A stretch of 38,907 bases of DNA, from contig JBGZEX010000047.1 of the NCBI GenBank assembly GCA_041846495.1, forward strand, positions 1 through 38,907, read 5' to 3'. The position numbers and the translations under genes are program-made. Positions 1 to 6,693 of this stretch are shown in pieces. The DNA is from JBGZEX01 sp041846495. GTDB taxonomy: Bacteria; Bacteroidota; Bacteroidia; Bacteroidales; Marinifilaceae. Under the pieces are notes generated by a model that saw only the letters and a list, made by a program, of their open reading frames with translations, searched no databases and was not told where the DNA came from. Numbering within the stretch: the first letter of the stretch is position 1; each line of letters starts with the position of its first letter.

Positions 1-987
1 GTGATGGTTAATTTCGCCGGCGCCATATTGAAACTCGGGCTGGCGACGGTCGTCATCACCGGAGCTTATTTGCTCTCTGTCGGAACTATAACGATATTTC
101 CCTACCTCATATTCCTGATGATAGCTTCGAGCATATACAATCCCATTACGGAAGTGTTCAACAATATCGGAGCTTTAGCTATCATGGACGTGCGTATCGA
201 CCGTATGCGCGAGATGGAAGCTATGCCCGTGCAGCAGGGAAGTACCGATTATACGGTGAACAACTACGATATCGTGTTCGAGAATGTGGATTTTTCGTAC
301 GAAACCGGTAAACAGGTGCTTCGCAATGTGTCCTTTACGGCCAGACAGGGCGAGGTGACGGCATTGGTCGGCCCTTCGGGCGGTGGGAAAAGCACTTCGG
401 CCAAACTTGCAGCCCGTTTTTGGGATATCGACGGCGGACGTATCACCCTCGGCGGTCAGGATATTTCGAGAATAGACCCCGAAGCCCTTCTGAAAAACTA
501 TGCCGTGGTGTTTCAGGACGTATTGCTGTTCAATGCGAGCGTGGCCGACAATATTCGTATCGGCAAACCCGATGCTACGGATGAGGAAATTCGCCGCGTA
601 GCCCGGCTGGCACAATGCGACGATTTCGTAAGGCGCTTGCCTGAAGGCTATGCGACGCTTATAGGCGAGAACGGGACAGCGCTCTCGGGAGGCGAACGTC
701 AGCGCATTTCCATTGCTCGCGCTTTGCTTAAGGATGCTCCCATCGTGCTGCTCGACGAGGCGACGGCCAGCCTCGACGTGGAGAACGAGACGAAGATACA
801 GGCGGGTATATCGGAGTTGATACGTAATAAGACGGTACTTATCATCGCCCATCGTATGCGTACCGTGGCCAATGCCCATAAAATCGTGCTGCTCAAAGAC
901 GGTGTCGTTGCCGAGACCGGTACGCCGGCCGAACTCCTCCGAAGGGGAGGCGAGTTTGCCCGGATGGTGGAACGTCAAAAAAATTAA
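1..987 (+). CDS. ABC exporter, permease-ATPase fusion (3' part)
   Basis: The gene runs in from before the window, so only the last 328 residues are seen; the GTG at base 1 is not a supported start. Residues 1-60 hold the last two membrane helices of a type I exporter permease. The rest is a complete nucleotide-binding domain: Walker A GPSGGGKS at 124-131, the Q-loop in VVFQD, signature LSGGERQ, Walker B IVLLDEATASLD and the H-loop IIAHR. This is the single-chain half-transporter layout (MsbA/MdlB/YbtPQ type) that works as a dimer in the inner membrane. The substrate cannot be told from this part. The gene is clearly richer in G+C than the genes after it (36/60 and 38/60 in the lines at 361 and 721), which hints at a different origin. 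Confidence 0.93.
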   Translation: MMVNFAGAILKLGLATVVITGAYLLSVGTITIFPYLIFLMIASSIYNPITEVFNNIGALAIMDVRIDRMREMEAMPVQQGSTDYTVNNYDIVFENVDFSYETGKQVLRNVSFTARQGEVTALVGPSGGGKSTSAKLAARFWDIDGGRITLGGQDISRIDPEALLKNYAVVFQDVLLFNASVADNIRIGKPDATDEEIRRVARLAQCDDFVRRLPEGYATLIGENGTALSGGERQRISIARALLKDAPIVLLDEATASLDVENETKIQAGISELIRNKTVLIIAHRMRTVANAHKIVLLKDGVVAETGTPAELLRRGGEFARMVERQKN

Positions 988-1189
988 AGGAAAAATTCGC
1001 TAACCCAAGGCCCTTGAAAAATGAGATTTTTGGTATTATTGTATTTTAATGGATTTTTGTTATGAAGATTAATATAATGCAAATATACGGGTGTATATTC
1101 CAATCGTTCGTTTGTTGGCCTTTGACGGCGGTGCTGTCGATGCCAAAAGCCAACCGCCGACAGCTCAAAATATTTAACCAATCAAGGAT
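988..1189 (+). other. Intergenic leader with competing inverted repeats
   Basis: No gene is visible in these 202 bases. The second half has three short inverted repeats whose 3' arms touch or overlap: GTTGGC (1114-1119) with GCCAAC (1149-1154), GGCGGT (1127-1132) with ACCGCC (1153-1158), and GCTGTCG (1133-1139) with CGACAGC (1158-1164). They lie just upstream of the metal exporter gene and could form a structured 5' leader. I found no good TAnnTTTG box, so the transcript start is unknown. Confidence 0.35.
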
Positions 1190-2170
1190 ATGGAACACAA
1201 ACATGAAACATTCAAACATGCCGGCGGACATCACGAAGATGTACACGGCAAACATGTGCACGCTCATTGCTCTCATCATGCCGATAAGGTGAGAGGGCGC
1301 AAACTCTTATGGGTTACATTGTTGAATTTTTCCATTACGATAGTTCAGATTGTCGGCGGAATAATCTCCAATAGTTTGTCGCTCATATCGGATGCCGTGC
1401 ATAATTTAGGGGATTCTTCGGCTATATTCATCGCTTTTTTGGCGGGAAAACATGCCGAAAAACATCCCGACGAACGGAAGACTTTCGGGTATAAACGTAC
1501 CGAGATACTGGCCGCCCTCTTCAATGCGGTGGTGCTTATCGTCATATGCGTATATCTGTTTTTCGAAGCTTACCGGAGATTTATGGAACCGGAACCCATA
1601 AAGGGAAAGGTGATGTTGATTGTGGCCGTATTCGGATTATTGGCCAATCTTATCTCGGTAGTCGTCCTGCATAAGGATAAGTCTCATAATCTTAACGTGC
1701 ATGCCGCCTATCTGCATTTGTTGGGGGATACGCTTTCGTCGGTAGCTGTTATTGCGGGAGGAATAGCCATATGGATATGGGATATGTATTGGCTGGACCC
1801 TTTGGTTACCGTATTGGTGGGATTGTATATTATCCGGCATACGTGGACTATTGTGCGGGAAACCGTGAATATATTGATGCAGGCCACGCCCGAAGAAGTG
1901 GATATAAACGAATTGAAGCGGCGGGTGGAAGAAATTCCCGAGGTGGAGAACATGCATCATCTTCATATATGGAGGATGGACGACGAACATATTCATTTGG
2001 AAGCTCATGTAAATATAGGAGCGGATATGCTTGTTTCCGAGGTTCAGGAAGTGAGGATGCGTATAGAGAATATGTTGGCCGGGGATTTTCATATCGGCCA
2101 TGTGACCCTCCAGATAGAATATAAGGGTTGCCACGGGGAAGATGCATTGATACATATGCCGGAAAAATAG
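1190..2170 (+). CDS. CDF-family metal (zinc-type) exporter
   Basis: This 326-residue cation diffusion facilitator is expected to export Zn2+ (or Co2+/Cd2+) across the inner membrane by proton antiport. The N-terminus is very histidine-rich, with 11 His and one Cys in the first 32 residues, a likely metal-loading tail. Six membrane helices follow. The metal-site HxxxD pairs of helices 2 and 5 are visible: H71/D75 in AVHNLGDS and H176/D180 in HLLGD. The C-terminal 100 residues form the cytoplasmic dimerisation domain and include more His (HLHIWRMDDEHIHLEAH). The ATG at 1190 follows AAGGAT and starts the His-rich tail. A methyltransferase and a ZIP importer follow on the same strand. The metal is inferred from the family; CzcD/ZitB-type is the closest description. 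Confidence 0.93.
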   Translation: MEHKHETFKHAGGHHEDVHGKHVHAHCSHHADKVRGRKLLWVTLLNFSITIVQIVGGIISNSLSLISDAVHNLGDSSAIFIAFLAGKHAEKHPDERKTFGYKRTEILAALFNAVVLIVICVYLFFEAYRRFMEPEPIKGKVMLIVAVFGLLANLISVVVLHKDKSHNLNVHAAYLHLLGDTLSSVAVIAGGIAIWIWDMYWLDPLVTVLVGLYIIRHTWTIVRETVNILMQATPEEVDINELKRRVEEIPEVENMHHLHIWRMDDEHIHLEAHVNIGADMLVSEVQEVRMRIENMLAGDFHIGHVTLQIEYKGCHGEDALIHMPEK

Positions 2171-2256
2171 AATCGGGCTCGATAGAAAGAATCCGTCGTA
2201 CCGGACGGGAAACCGCGTCGCATGGGAAATTCCGGAAAGAAAAATACCATATTGTC

Positions 2257-2937
2257 ATGAAAGATTGCCGTGAGAATTCGAAAGTCGAGAGCCGGGCATA
2301 CGGGAAACTGATGAGTCGCTACGACGATGTGATTACCGGGCGCAAATGGTGGTCGCATTTATATATGAAGTATTTGTGGAAGGTGGACGACAATCTCATT
2401 GCCCGCGAAGTTTTGGAAATGATTCCCGAGGATTTCCGGGGGAGAATTCTCGATGTCCCTGTAGGTACGGCCGTATTTACTTATGAAAAATACAACCGTA
2501 TTAAAGATGCGAAAATTTTAGGAGTGGATTATTCGCGGGAGATGCTTTCCATAGCCGGAGAACGGAAGAGTGCGGAAGGATTGGACAATCTCGATCTCGA
2601 ATGGGGGGATGTGGGGAATCTACCCTACCCGGCGGGGAGTTTCGATATCGTTTTGTCGATGAACGGGTTTCAGGCTTTTCCCGATAAGGCGAAGGCTTTT
2701 GCCGAGACGTTCCGGGTATTGAAGCCGGGAGGAATGTTTTGCGGATGTTTTTATGTAAAGGGAGAAAGGCCTGTTGCCGATTTTTTCGTAAAAATTCTGC
2801 TGGACCGAAAGGGTTTTTTCCGTCCTCCTCATTACGACCTTTCCGGGGCGACGGGGATGTTGATCGATATATACGGAGATAAGGTGAGAATAAAAAATTA
2901 CCGTTCCACTATGATTTTTCAATGTGTGAAGCCGTGA
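2257..2937 (+). CDS. Class I SAM-dependent methyltransferase
   Basis: The protein is about 226 residues with a Rossmann-type methyltransferase fold (Methyltransf_11/UbiE-like). Visible elements are motif I RILDVPVGTA, where DVPVGTA replaces the common DxGxGTG, the acidic end of strand 2 in LGVDYSREML, motif II/III GDVGNLPYPAGSFDIVLS and RVLKPGGMF. The substrate is unknown. The frame is open further upstream (from about 2128, overlapping the exporter gene), but the ATG at 2257 gives the conventional N-terminus and leaves an 86-base gap. Its place between a metal exporter and a metal importer may be chance. Confidence 0.85.
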   Translation: MKDCRENSKVESRAYGKLMSRYDDVITGRKWWSHLYMKYLWKVDDNLIAREVLEMIPEDFRGRILDVPVGTAVFTYEKYNRIKDAKILGVDYSREMLSIAGERKSAEGLDNLDLEWGDVGNLPYPAGSFDIVLSMNGFQAFPDKAKAFAETFRVLKPGGMFCGCFYVKGERPVADFFVKILLDRKGFFRPPHYDLSGATGMLIDIYGDKVRIKNYRSTMIFQCVKP

Positions 2938-3078
2938 CTCTCACTCGGAGAATTTCGGGGAATATTGCGAGTCGGGAGATCGGTAGTTCATCGGATGTAT
3001 GGGAATATTATTTTGAGAATTGCCGGGAGTTTTTGATAAATCTTCATATCTTTAGTCCGGTTATTGACAGGAAAAAAG

Positions 3079-3900
3079 ATGAATTTCGGGACGGAGGAAG
3101 TATTATTGGCTTTTGCGCTTACTTTTTTTGCCGGTTTATCCACCGGCATCGGAAGTGCAATCGCTTTTTTTGCCAAGCGTACGAACAAGGCTTTCCTTGC
3201 TGCTTCTTTGGGATTTTCGGCAGGAGTGATGATTTACGTTTCTTTCGTGGAACTCTTTATGACCTCGCGTCAGTCCTTGTCGGCTTTATACGGGGATACC
3301 AAGGGGTATTATTTTGCAACTCTTTCTTTTTTTGCAGGTATTTTTTTAATAGCTCTGATCGATAAATTGATACCGGAAAAAGAAAATCCCCATGAGATAA
3401 AGGATGTAGGCGATGTTTCTCCGGAGATATTGTCGGAATATAAGAATAACAAACTTTTGCGCACGGGGCTTATAACGGCTTTAGTACTCGGAATTCATAA
3501 TTTTCCGGAGGGAATGGTCACCTTTCTTTCCGGATTGCAGGATATGCGCATAGCCGTTCCCGTAGCCGTAGCCATAGCCATCCATAATATTCCCGAAGGG
3601 ATATCCGTATCCATGCCGGTATACTATGCTACGGGGAACAGGAAAAAGGCTTTTTGGCTTTCTTTTCTTTCCGGGCTGGCGGAGCCGGTGGGTGCCGTTT
3701 GCGGTTATTTCCTCCTCCTGCCGTTTTTGTCCGAAGCTCTTATGGGGTTCGTATTCGGCATGATTTCCGGAATCATGGTATTCATATCCATAGACGAATT
3801 ATTGCCGGCGGCGGAAGAATACGGGAAACATCATATCGCCATATACGGACTTATCGGCGGGATGGGGATTATGGCCGTCAGCCTTTTGATTTTTTCTTGA
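3079..3900 (+). CDS. zupT: ZupT-type ZIP zinc importer
   Basis: This 273-residue ZIP-family transporter imports Zn2+ (often Fe2+ or Mn2+ as well) across the inner membrane. The two family signatures are present: HNFPEG at residues 140-145 in helix 4 and HNIPEG at 169-174 in helix 5. The SLGFSAGVMI, SGLAEP and SIDELLPAAEEYG segments match the E. coli ZupT pattern. I chose the ATG at 3079, which follows AGGAAAAAAG; an in-frame TTG at 3064 would add five residues. A TATCTTTA box at 3047-3054, one base from the Bacteroidetes -7 consensus, could start a separate transcript. The gene lies downstream of a zinc-type exporter, so uptake and efflux of the same kind of metal sit together. Confidence 0.93.
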   Translation: MNFGTEEVLLAFALTFFAGLSTGIGSAIAFFAKRTNKAFLAASLGFSAGVMIYVSFVELFMTSRQSLSALYGDTKGYYFATLSFFAGIFLIALIDKLIPEKENPHEIKDVGDVSPEILSEYKNNKLLRTGLITALVLGIHNFPEGMVTFLSGLQDMRIAVPVAVAIAIHNIPEGISVSMPVYYATGNRKKAFWLSFLSGLAEPVGAVCGYFLLLPFLSEALMGFVFGMISGIMVFISIDELLPAAEEYGKHHIAIYGLIGGMGIMAVSLLIFS

Positions 3901-3951
3901 TTTTTTCTTTTCGGCGAAAAGAGGGGAGATAAAAGCGCTTTACGGGGTAAT

Positions 3952-3983
3952 AAAAAATCCTGCAGCATATGTTGCAGGATTTT
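3952..3983 (-). terminator. Terminator of the tRNA operon
   Basis: An 11-bp perfect stem (3954-3964 with 3973-3983, containing TCCTGCA/TGCAGGA) encloses an 8-nt loop. On the minus strand it is followed by a run of six U. It lies directly downstream of tRNA-Gly. A-T pairs at its base give U on both strands, so it may also stop zupT transcripts. Confidence 0.8.
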
Positions 3984-3990
3984 GATATAG

Positions 3991-4063
3991 AGCGGAAAAC
4001 GGGACTCAAACCCGCGACCCCCAGCTTGGAAGGCTAGTGCTCTATCGACTGAGCTATTTCCGC
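3991..4063 (-). tRNA. tRNA-Gly(UCC)
   Basis: The 73-nt cloverleaf on the minus strand has acceptor arm GCGGAAA/TTTCCGC, discriminator U at 3991, anticodon stem CTAGC/GCTGG around loop CTTCCAA (anticodon UCC) and T-loop GGTTTGAGTCC. CCA is not encoded. It is the second tRNA of a two-gene operon. Confidence 0.96.
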
Positions 4064-4069
4064 ATTCGG

Positions 4070-4152
4070 TGGGGAGAGCAGGATTCGAACCTACGAAGAC
4101 ATAAGTCAGCAGAGTTACAGTCTGCCCCAGTTGGCCGCTTTGGTATCTCCCC
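4070..4152 (-). tRNA. tRNA-Tyr(GUA)
   Basis: The 83-nt class II tRNA on the minus strand has acceptor GGGGAGA/TCTCCCC, anticodon stem GCAGA/TCTGC around loop CTGTAAC (anticodon GUA), a long variable arm and T-loop GGTTCGAATCC. CCA is not encoded. It lies 6 bases upstream of tRNA-Gly and the two are surely cotranscribed. Confidence 0.96.
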
Positions 4153-4189
4153 TTCAACAATTGAAGAACTTTCGTTGTTTTAACGCCTG

Positions 4190-4221
4190 CAAATGTAATG
4201 CAAATTCCGGTATCCTGCAAA
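4190..4221 (-). promoter_or_regulatory. Promoter of the tRNA-Tyr/tRNA-Gly operon
   Basis: On the minus strand the sequence reads TTTG (4221-4218), 20 bases, then TACATTTG (4197-4190). This is a perfect Bacteroidetes sigma-ABfr promoter (TTTG-N19-21-TAnnTTTG). It lies 37 bases before tRNA-Tyr. Confidence 0.8.
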
Positions 4222-4342
4222 TTTTCCGTGCGGTTTTTTGATTTTTTTCAGACAGATTGAAATCGGGGTATTTATAAATACGATATTTCGGAGAGAACTC
4301 CCGAGAAATCCGTATCTTTTCCGAAGATTTTGGAATCGGATA

Positions 4343-4376
4343 AAAAATATCTCCGAAATCTATTGTTCCGGAGACA
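4343..4376 (-). terminator. Probable terminator of the NigD-like gene
   Basis: On the minus strand TCTCCG (4374-4369), a 13-nt loop and CGGAGA (4355-4350) are followed by TATTTTTTA. It lies 36 bases after the stop codon of the lipoprotein gene. The stem is short, so confidence is moderate. The wider stretch 4260-4360 has further inverted repeats: the palindrome GTATTTATAAATAC, and ATTTCGGAGA at 4285-4294 pairing with TCTCCGAAAT at 4350-4359. Confidence 0.55.
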
Positions 4377-4411
4377 TTTTTTAGTGATGTATAATTATTA
4401 TATAAAGGATA

Positions 4412-5077
4412 TTATTTCTTTTTGTGAGGATTTACATTGAAAGTCTTGTTTTCTTCGGAATTCGCATCTTTTTTGAATTTGATGCTATATTTTTTGAAGT
4501 CCTTTTTAAAAACTTCGTCTATAGGGAAAGAAATTATCTTTTTGCCGCGGAAATCGGGGCTGTCTTTATGGGAATTATGTCTCAATTCGAAGGTTGCCGT
4601 ACTGTCGGCCTCTTGCTTCAGATTCACGAGGTTGACACTGTGTTTTTTATATTCGCGTCCCTTTATTTCGAATAAAATATTTATAAAGTTTTTGGACACC
4701 CAGCTGTCCAGCAATACGACAGGTTCGTTGCCGGTCTCTTCGGTAACCTCTTCCACATTTATTATTTTCACGATCCGTATGCTGTCCCAATAATACAGTC
4801 TTACGGGATATGAATTGTCCGTGGGATTTTTTTGTACGTTGTGGTCGATGATAAAGGAAGCTATAATCCTTGCATTATTATTCAGGTGAGAAGTATTGCC
4901 TTCGACTATTTCGAATATGTTATCCGAATCCATATCCACGAAAGTTTTGTTTTCGGTTTTTCTCACTGTGCCGAGCTCGAGTCCCGTTTGATATTCATTG
5001 TTCTTGCTTATGCACGATACGGTGAATAATGCGATAAGCAATATAGCTCCGGTTAAAATTAATTTTGTCTGTTTCAT
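4412..5077 (-). CDS. NigD-like lipoprotein
   Basis: The protein has 221 residues with a lipoprotein signal peptide (lipobox FTVSC, Cys22). An N-terminal OB-like part and a C-terminal beta-sandwich part follow; the stretch PVVLLDSWVSKNFINILFEI is typical of the NigD-like C-terminal domain. Family members are outer-membrane-associated lipoproteins of Bacteroidetes, first named from a nigrescin bacteriocin cluster, with no proven biochemical role. Residues after the lipid Cys (ISKNNE) lack a clear surface-export signal, so a periplasm-facing location is more likely. The ATG at 5077 has no clear Shine-Dalgarno site. The gene stands alone, divergent from greA. Confidence 0.75.
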   Translation of the reverse strand: MKQTKLILTGAILLIALFTVSCISKNNEYQTGLELGTVRKTENKTFVDMDSDNIFEIVEGNTSHLNNNARIIASFIIDHNVQKNPTDNSYPVRLYYWDSIRIVKIINVEEVTEETGNEPVVLLDSWVSKNFINILFEIKGREYKKHSVNLVNLKQEADSTATFELRHNSHKDSPDFRGKKIISFPIDEVFKKDFKKYSIKFKKDANSEENKTFNVNPHKKK

Positions 5078-5160
5078 TATGTGAATAAATTTGGTTTATG
5101 CTAATATAATGCTCGAAAATGGAATTTACTGCATGGATAATGAAAAAAAATCATTATTTT

Positions 5161-5190
5161 TTTGATATTCATAAAAAAGCATTACCTTTG
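5161..5190 (+). promoter_or_regulatory. greA promoter
   Basis: TTTG (5161-5164), an 18-base spacer and TACCTTTG (5183-5190) match the Bacteroidetes promoter; the spacer is one base short of the usual range. Transcription would start near 5197 and leave a leader of about 95 nt. Confidence 0.65.
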
Positions 5191-5199
5191 TATCGGAGG

Positions 5200-5258
5200 G
5201 AATTCTGATTAAATGAATTCTTGTTTGGATAAAAGGCACTTATTGGAGGATAAGTGTC
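5200..5258 (+). promoter_or_regulatory. Two stem-loops in the greA leader
   Basis: The first is GAATTC (5200-5205) with GAATTC (5215-5220) around 9 nt. The second is stronger: GGCACTTAT (5235-5243) pairs over 9 bp (one G-U) with ATAAGTGTC (5250-5258), and the 6-nt loop TGGAGG resembles an anti-anti-SD or protein-binding loop. ATTTATTTTATT follows, so it could act as a weak attenuator before the greA start at 5294. Confidence 0.5.
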
Positions 5259-5293
5259 ATTTATTTTATTGTGTATAATAATAATGAAAAACG

Positions 5294-5773
5294 ATGGAAA
5301 CAAAGGTATCCTATATTACGAAAGAGGGAATGGATAAACTCTTGGAGGAGTTGGATCGTTTACAGAATATCGAGCGTCCGAAAATATCGAAAGCGATAGG
5401 CGAAGCTATCGAGAAGGGAGATATTTCCGAGAATGCCGAATACGATGCAGCAAAGGATGCTCAGGGGTTATTGGAAGCTAAAATTGCAGGTTTGCAGGAG
5501 ACGATAGCCAATAGCAGGATTATCGATTCTTCACAAATCGATACCTCTAAGGTGCAAATGTTGACAACCGTAACGATAAGAAATATAAAGACCGGAGCCG
5601 TGATGGTATATACCCTCGTACCTGAAACCGAAGCGAATTTTAAAGAAGGGAAACTTTCTATAGAAACCCCCATAGCTCAAGCTATTGTGGGCAAAAAGGT
5701 GGGAGAACGCGTAGAGGTTAAAGTGCCGGCGGGGACGATGGAATTGGAAATTGTAGATATATGTATTAAGTGA
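5294..5773 (+). CDS. greA: Transcription elongation factor GreA
   Basis: GreA (159 residues) enters the secondary channel of RNA polymerase and stimulates cleavage of backtracked transcripts. The N-terminal coiled coil (1-75) carries the acidic tip GDISENAEYDAAKD near residues 42-55, which brings the catalytic Mg2+. The C-terminal half is the FKBP-like domain that binds polymerase, including TPIAQAIVGKKVGE. The length is usual. The gene has its own promoter and a structured leader, and the HIT-family gene begins one base after its stop codon. Confidence 0.96.
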   Translation: METKVSYITKEGMDKLLEELDRLQNIERPKISKAIGEAIEKGDISENAEYDAAKDAQGLLEAKIAGLQETIANSRIIDSSQIDTSKVQMLTTVTIRNIKTGAVMVYTLVPETEANFKEGKLSIETPIAQAIVGKKVGERVEVKVPAGTMELEIVDICIK

Positions 5774-5774
5774 T

Positions 5775-6167
5775 ATGGCTTCGATATTTGCTAAAATCGT
5801 AAAAGGGGAAATACCTTCTTATAAGGTGGCGGAAGACGAAAATTATTATGCTTTTCTCGATATAGAACCTTTGAAAAAAGGACATACTCTCGTCATTCCC
5901 AAAAGAGAGGAAGATTATATTTTCGATTTGACGGATGAGGAATTTTCCGGGTTGATGTTGTTTGCTAAAAAAGTGGCAAAGGCCATCGGAAAGTCGTTTC
6001 CTTGCAAAAAAGTGGGAATGGCCGTAATCGGTTTGGATGTCCCTCATGTGCACGTACATCTGGTGCCGATAAACGAAGGCGGGGATTTGAATTTTTCCAA
6101 TGCAAAACTTACCCTTTCTCCGGAAGAAATGCGGGAATGCGCCTCCCGTATAATAGCCAATCTTTAG
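5775..6167 (+). CDS. HIT-family nucleotide hydrolase (Hint/HinT-like)
   Basis: This 130-residue protein is a histidine-triad hydrolase of the Hint type, which cleaves purine nucleoside phosphoramidates such as AMP-lysine. The triad reads HVHVHL at residues 91-96; the middle His would be the nucleophile. The N-terminal IFAKIVKGEIPSYKVAEDE is the standard start of the family. It follows greA by one base and shares its promoter and the terminator at 6188-6216. This greA-HIT order is common in Bacteroidetes as far as I recall. Confidence 0.94.
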   Translation: MASIFAKIVKGEIPSYKVAEDENYYAFLDIEPLKKGHTLVIPKREEDYIFDLTDEEFSGLMLFAKKVAKAIGKSFPCKKVGMAVIGLDVPHVHVHLVPINEGGDLNFSNAKLTLSPEEMRECASRIIANL

Positions 6168-6187
6168 TTTTTTCGACGATATTGACA

Positions 6188-6216
6188 AGGCCGGATATCT
6201 TCCGGCCTCGTTTTAT
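6188..6216 (+). terminator. Terminator of greA-HIT
   Basis: AGGCCGGA (6188-6195), a 5-nt loop and TCCGGCCT (6201-6208) form a perfect 8-bp stem followed by CGTTTTATTT. The U-rich tail reaches into the stop codon of the convergent mgsA gene. Confidence 0.85.
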
Positions 6217-6590
6217 TTGAATCCGTTGACCATGAGTTCGGCCGACATGGGATTTGTGGCGAGGGGCACGTTGTGTACGTCGCATACCCTCATGAGCATT
6301 TGTACGTCCGGTTCGTGGGGATGTTTCCCGAGAGGATCTCTGAAAAAGAATACCATCTTGACCTTGTGTTCGGCTACAAGACTTGCAATTTGGGCGTCTC
6401 CGCCCAAAGGACCCGATAACATACATTCGACCTCGAGGCCGGAATCCATGGCATATCTGCCGGTTGTTCCCGTGGCGACGATATCCATACCCATGGATTT
6501 GAAAAACTCCATATGTTTGTTCAGAAATGCAACCATTTCCGCCTTTTTCCCGTCATGTGCAATAACGGCTACTTTCATTTTTTCTTGCAT
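6213..6590 (-). CDS. mgsA: Methylglyoxal synthase
   Basis: MgsA converts dihydroxyacetone phosphate to methylglyoxal and phosphate, a bypass that relieves sugar-phosphate build-up. At 125 residues it is shorter than E. coli MgsA (152), because the C-terminal extension is missing. The catalytic residues are in register: GGD with D65, and HPHEPD with H92 and D95, matching E. coli D71, H98 and D101. The phosphate-binding ATGTTGR and LSGPLGGD motifs are intact. Translation may begin at the ATG at 6590 or at a second in-frame ATG four codons later (6578). The stop overlaps the tail of the convergent terminator. Confidence 0.94.
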   Translation of the reverse strand: MQEKMKVAVIAHDGKKAEMVAFLNKHMEFFKSMGMDIVATGTTGRYAMDSGLEVECMLSGPLGGDAQIASLVAEHKVKMVFFFRDPLGKHPHEPDVQMLMRVCDVHNVPLATNPMSAELMVNGFK

Positions 6591-6603
6591 GATTTTTTAT
6601 GGA

Positions 6604-6690
6604 TTAAAAAAAGCCGCCCCCAATGAAGTGACCCCAAAAGTTAGACACAAAACTTTTGGGGTACAGTTCAGTAAAGTCGGCTTTCCGTTA
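6604..6690 (-). terminator. Terminator of the DsbD-like gene, split by a palindrome
   Basis: On the minus strand AAAGCCG (6684-6678) and CGGCTTT (6616-6610) flank a 61-base loop and are followed by a U-run (complement of the A-run 6606-6612). It begins 9 bases after the stop codon. A normal terminator loop is a few bases; here it contains the 47-bp palindrome listed separately. Confidence 0.65.
6624..6670. mobile_element. 47-bp palindrome resembling paired IS3/IS150-type ends
   Basis: The left part starts TGAAGTGACCCCAAAAGTTA and continues GACA. The right part, read inward on the other strand, starts TGAACTGTACCCCAAAAGTT. The core ACCCCAAAAGTT (6631-6642) is a perfect 12-bp inverted repeat of 6651-6662 around 8 bases. 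From memory, terminal repeats of the form TGAACTGACCCCAAAAAGTT are typical of the IS150 group of the IS3 family. There is no transposase and no clear target duplication. It looks like an internally deleted remnant or a minimal MITE. Confidence 0.5.
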
Positions 6691-6693
6691 ATT

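Noticed and set aside
175..978. A 267-codon open frame on the minus strand, antisense to the ABC exporter
   Set aside because: It lies wholly over a strongly conserved ATPase domain, its translation is rich in His, Arg and Cys with no domain pattern, and it is explained by the high G+C of the sense gene.
1062..1292. A 76-codon plus-strand frame overlapping the start of the CDF gene
   Set aside because: It overlaps the His-rich N-terminus in another frame, has no family resemblance, and covers the structured leader.
3907..3921. Small hairpin CTTTTC/GAAAAG just after zupT
   Set aside because: It has a 3-nt loop and no U-run on either strand; the better terminator lies at 3952-3983.
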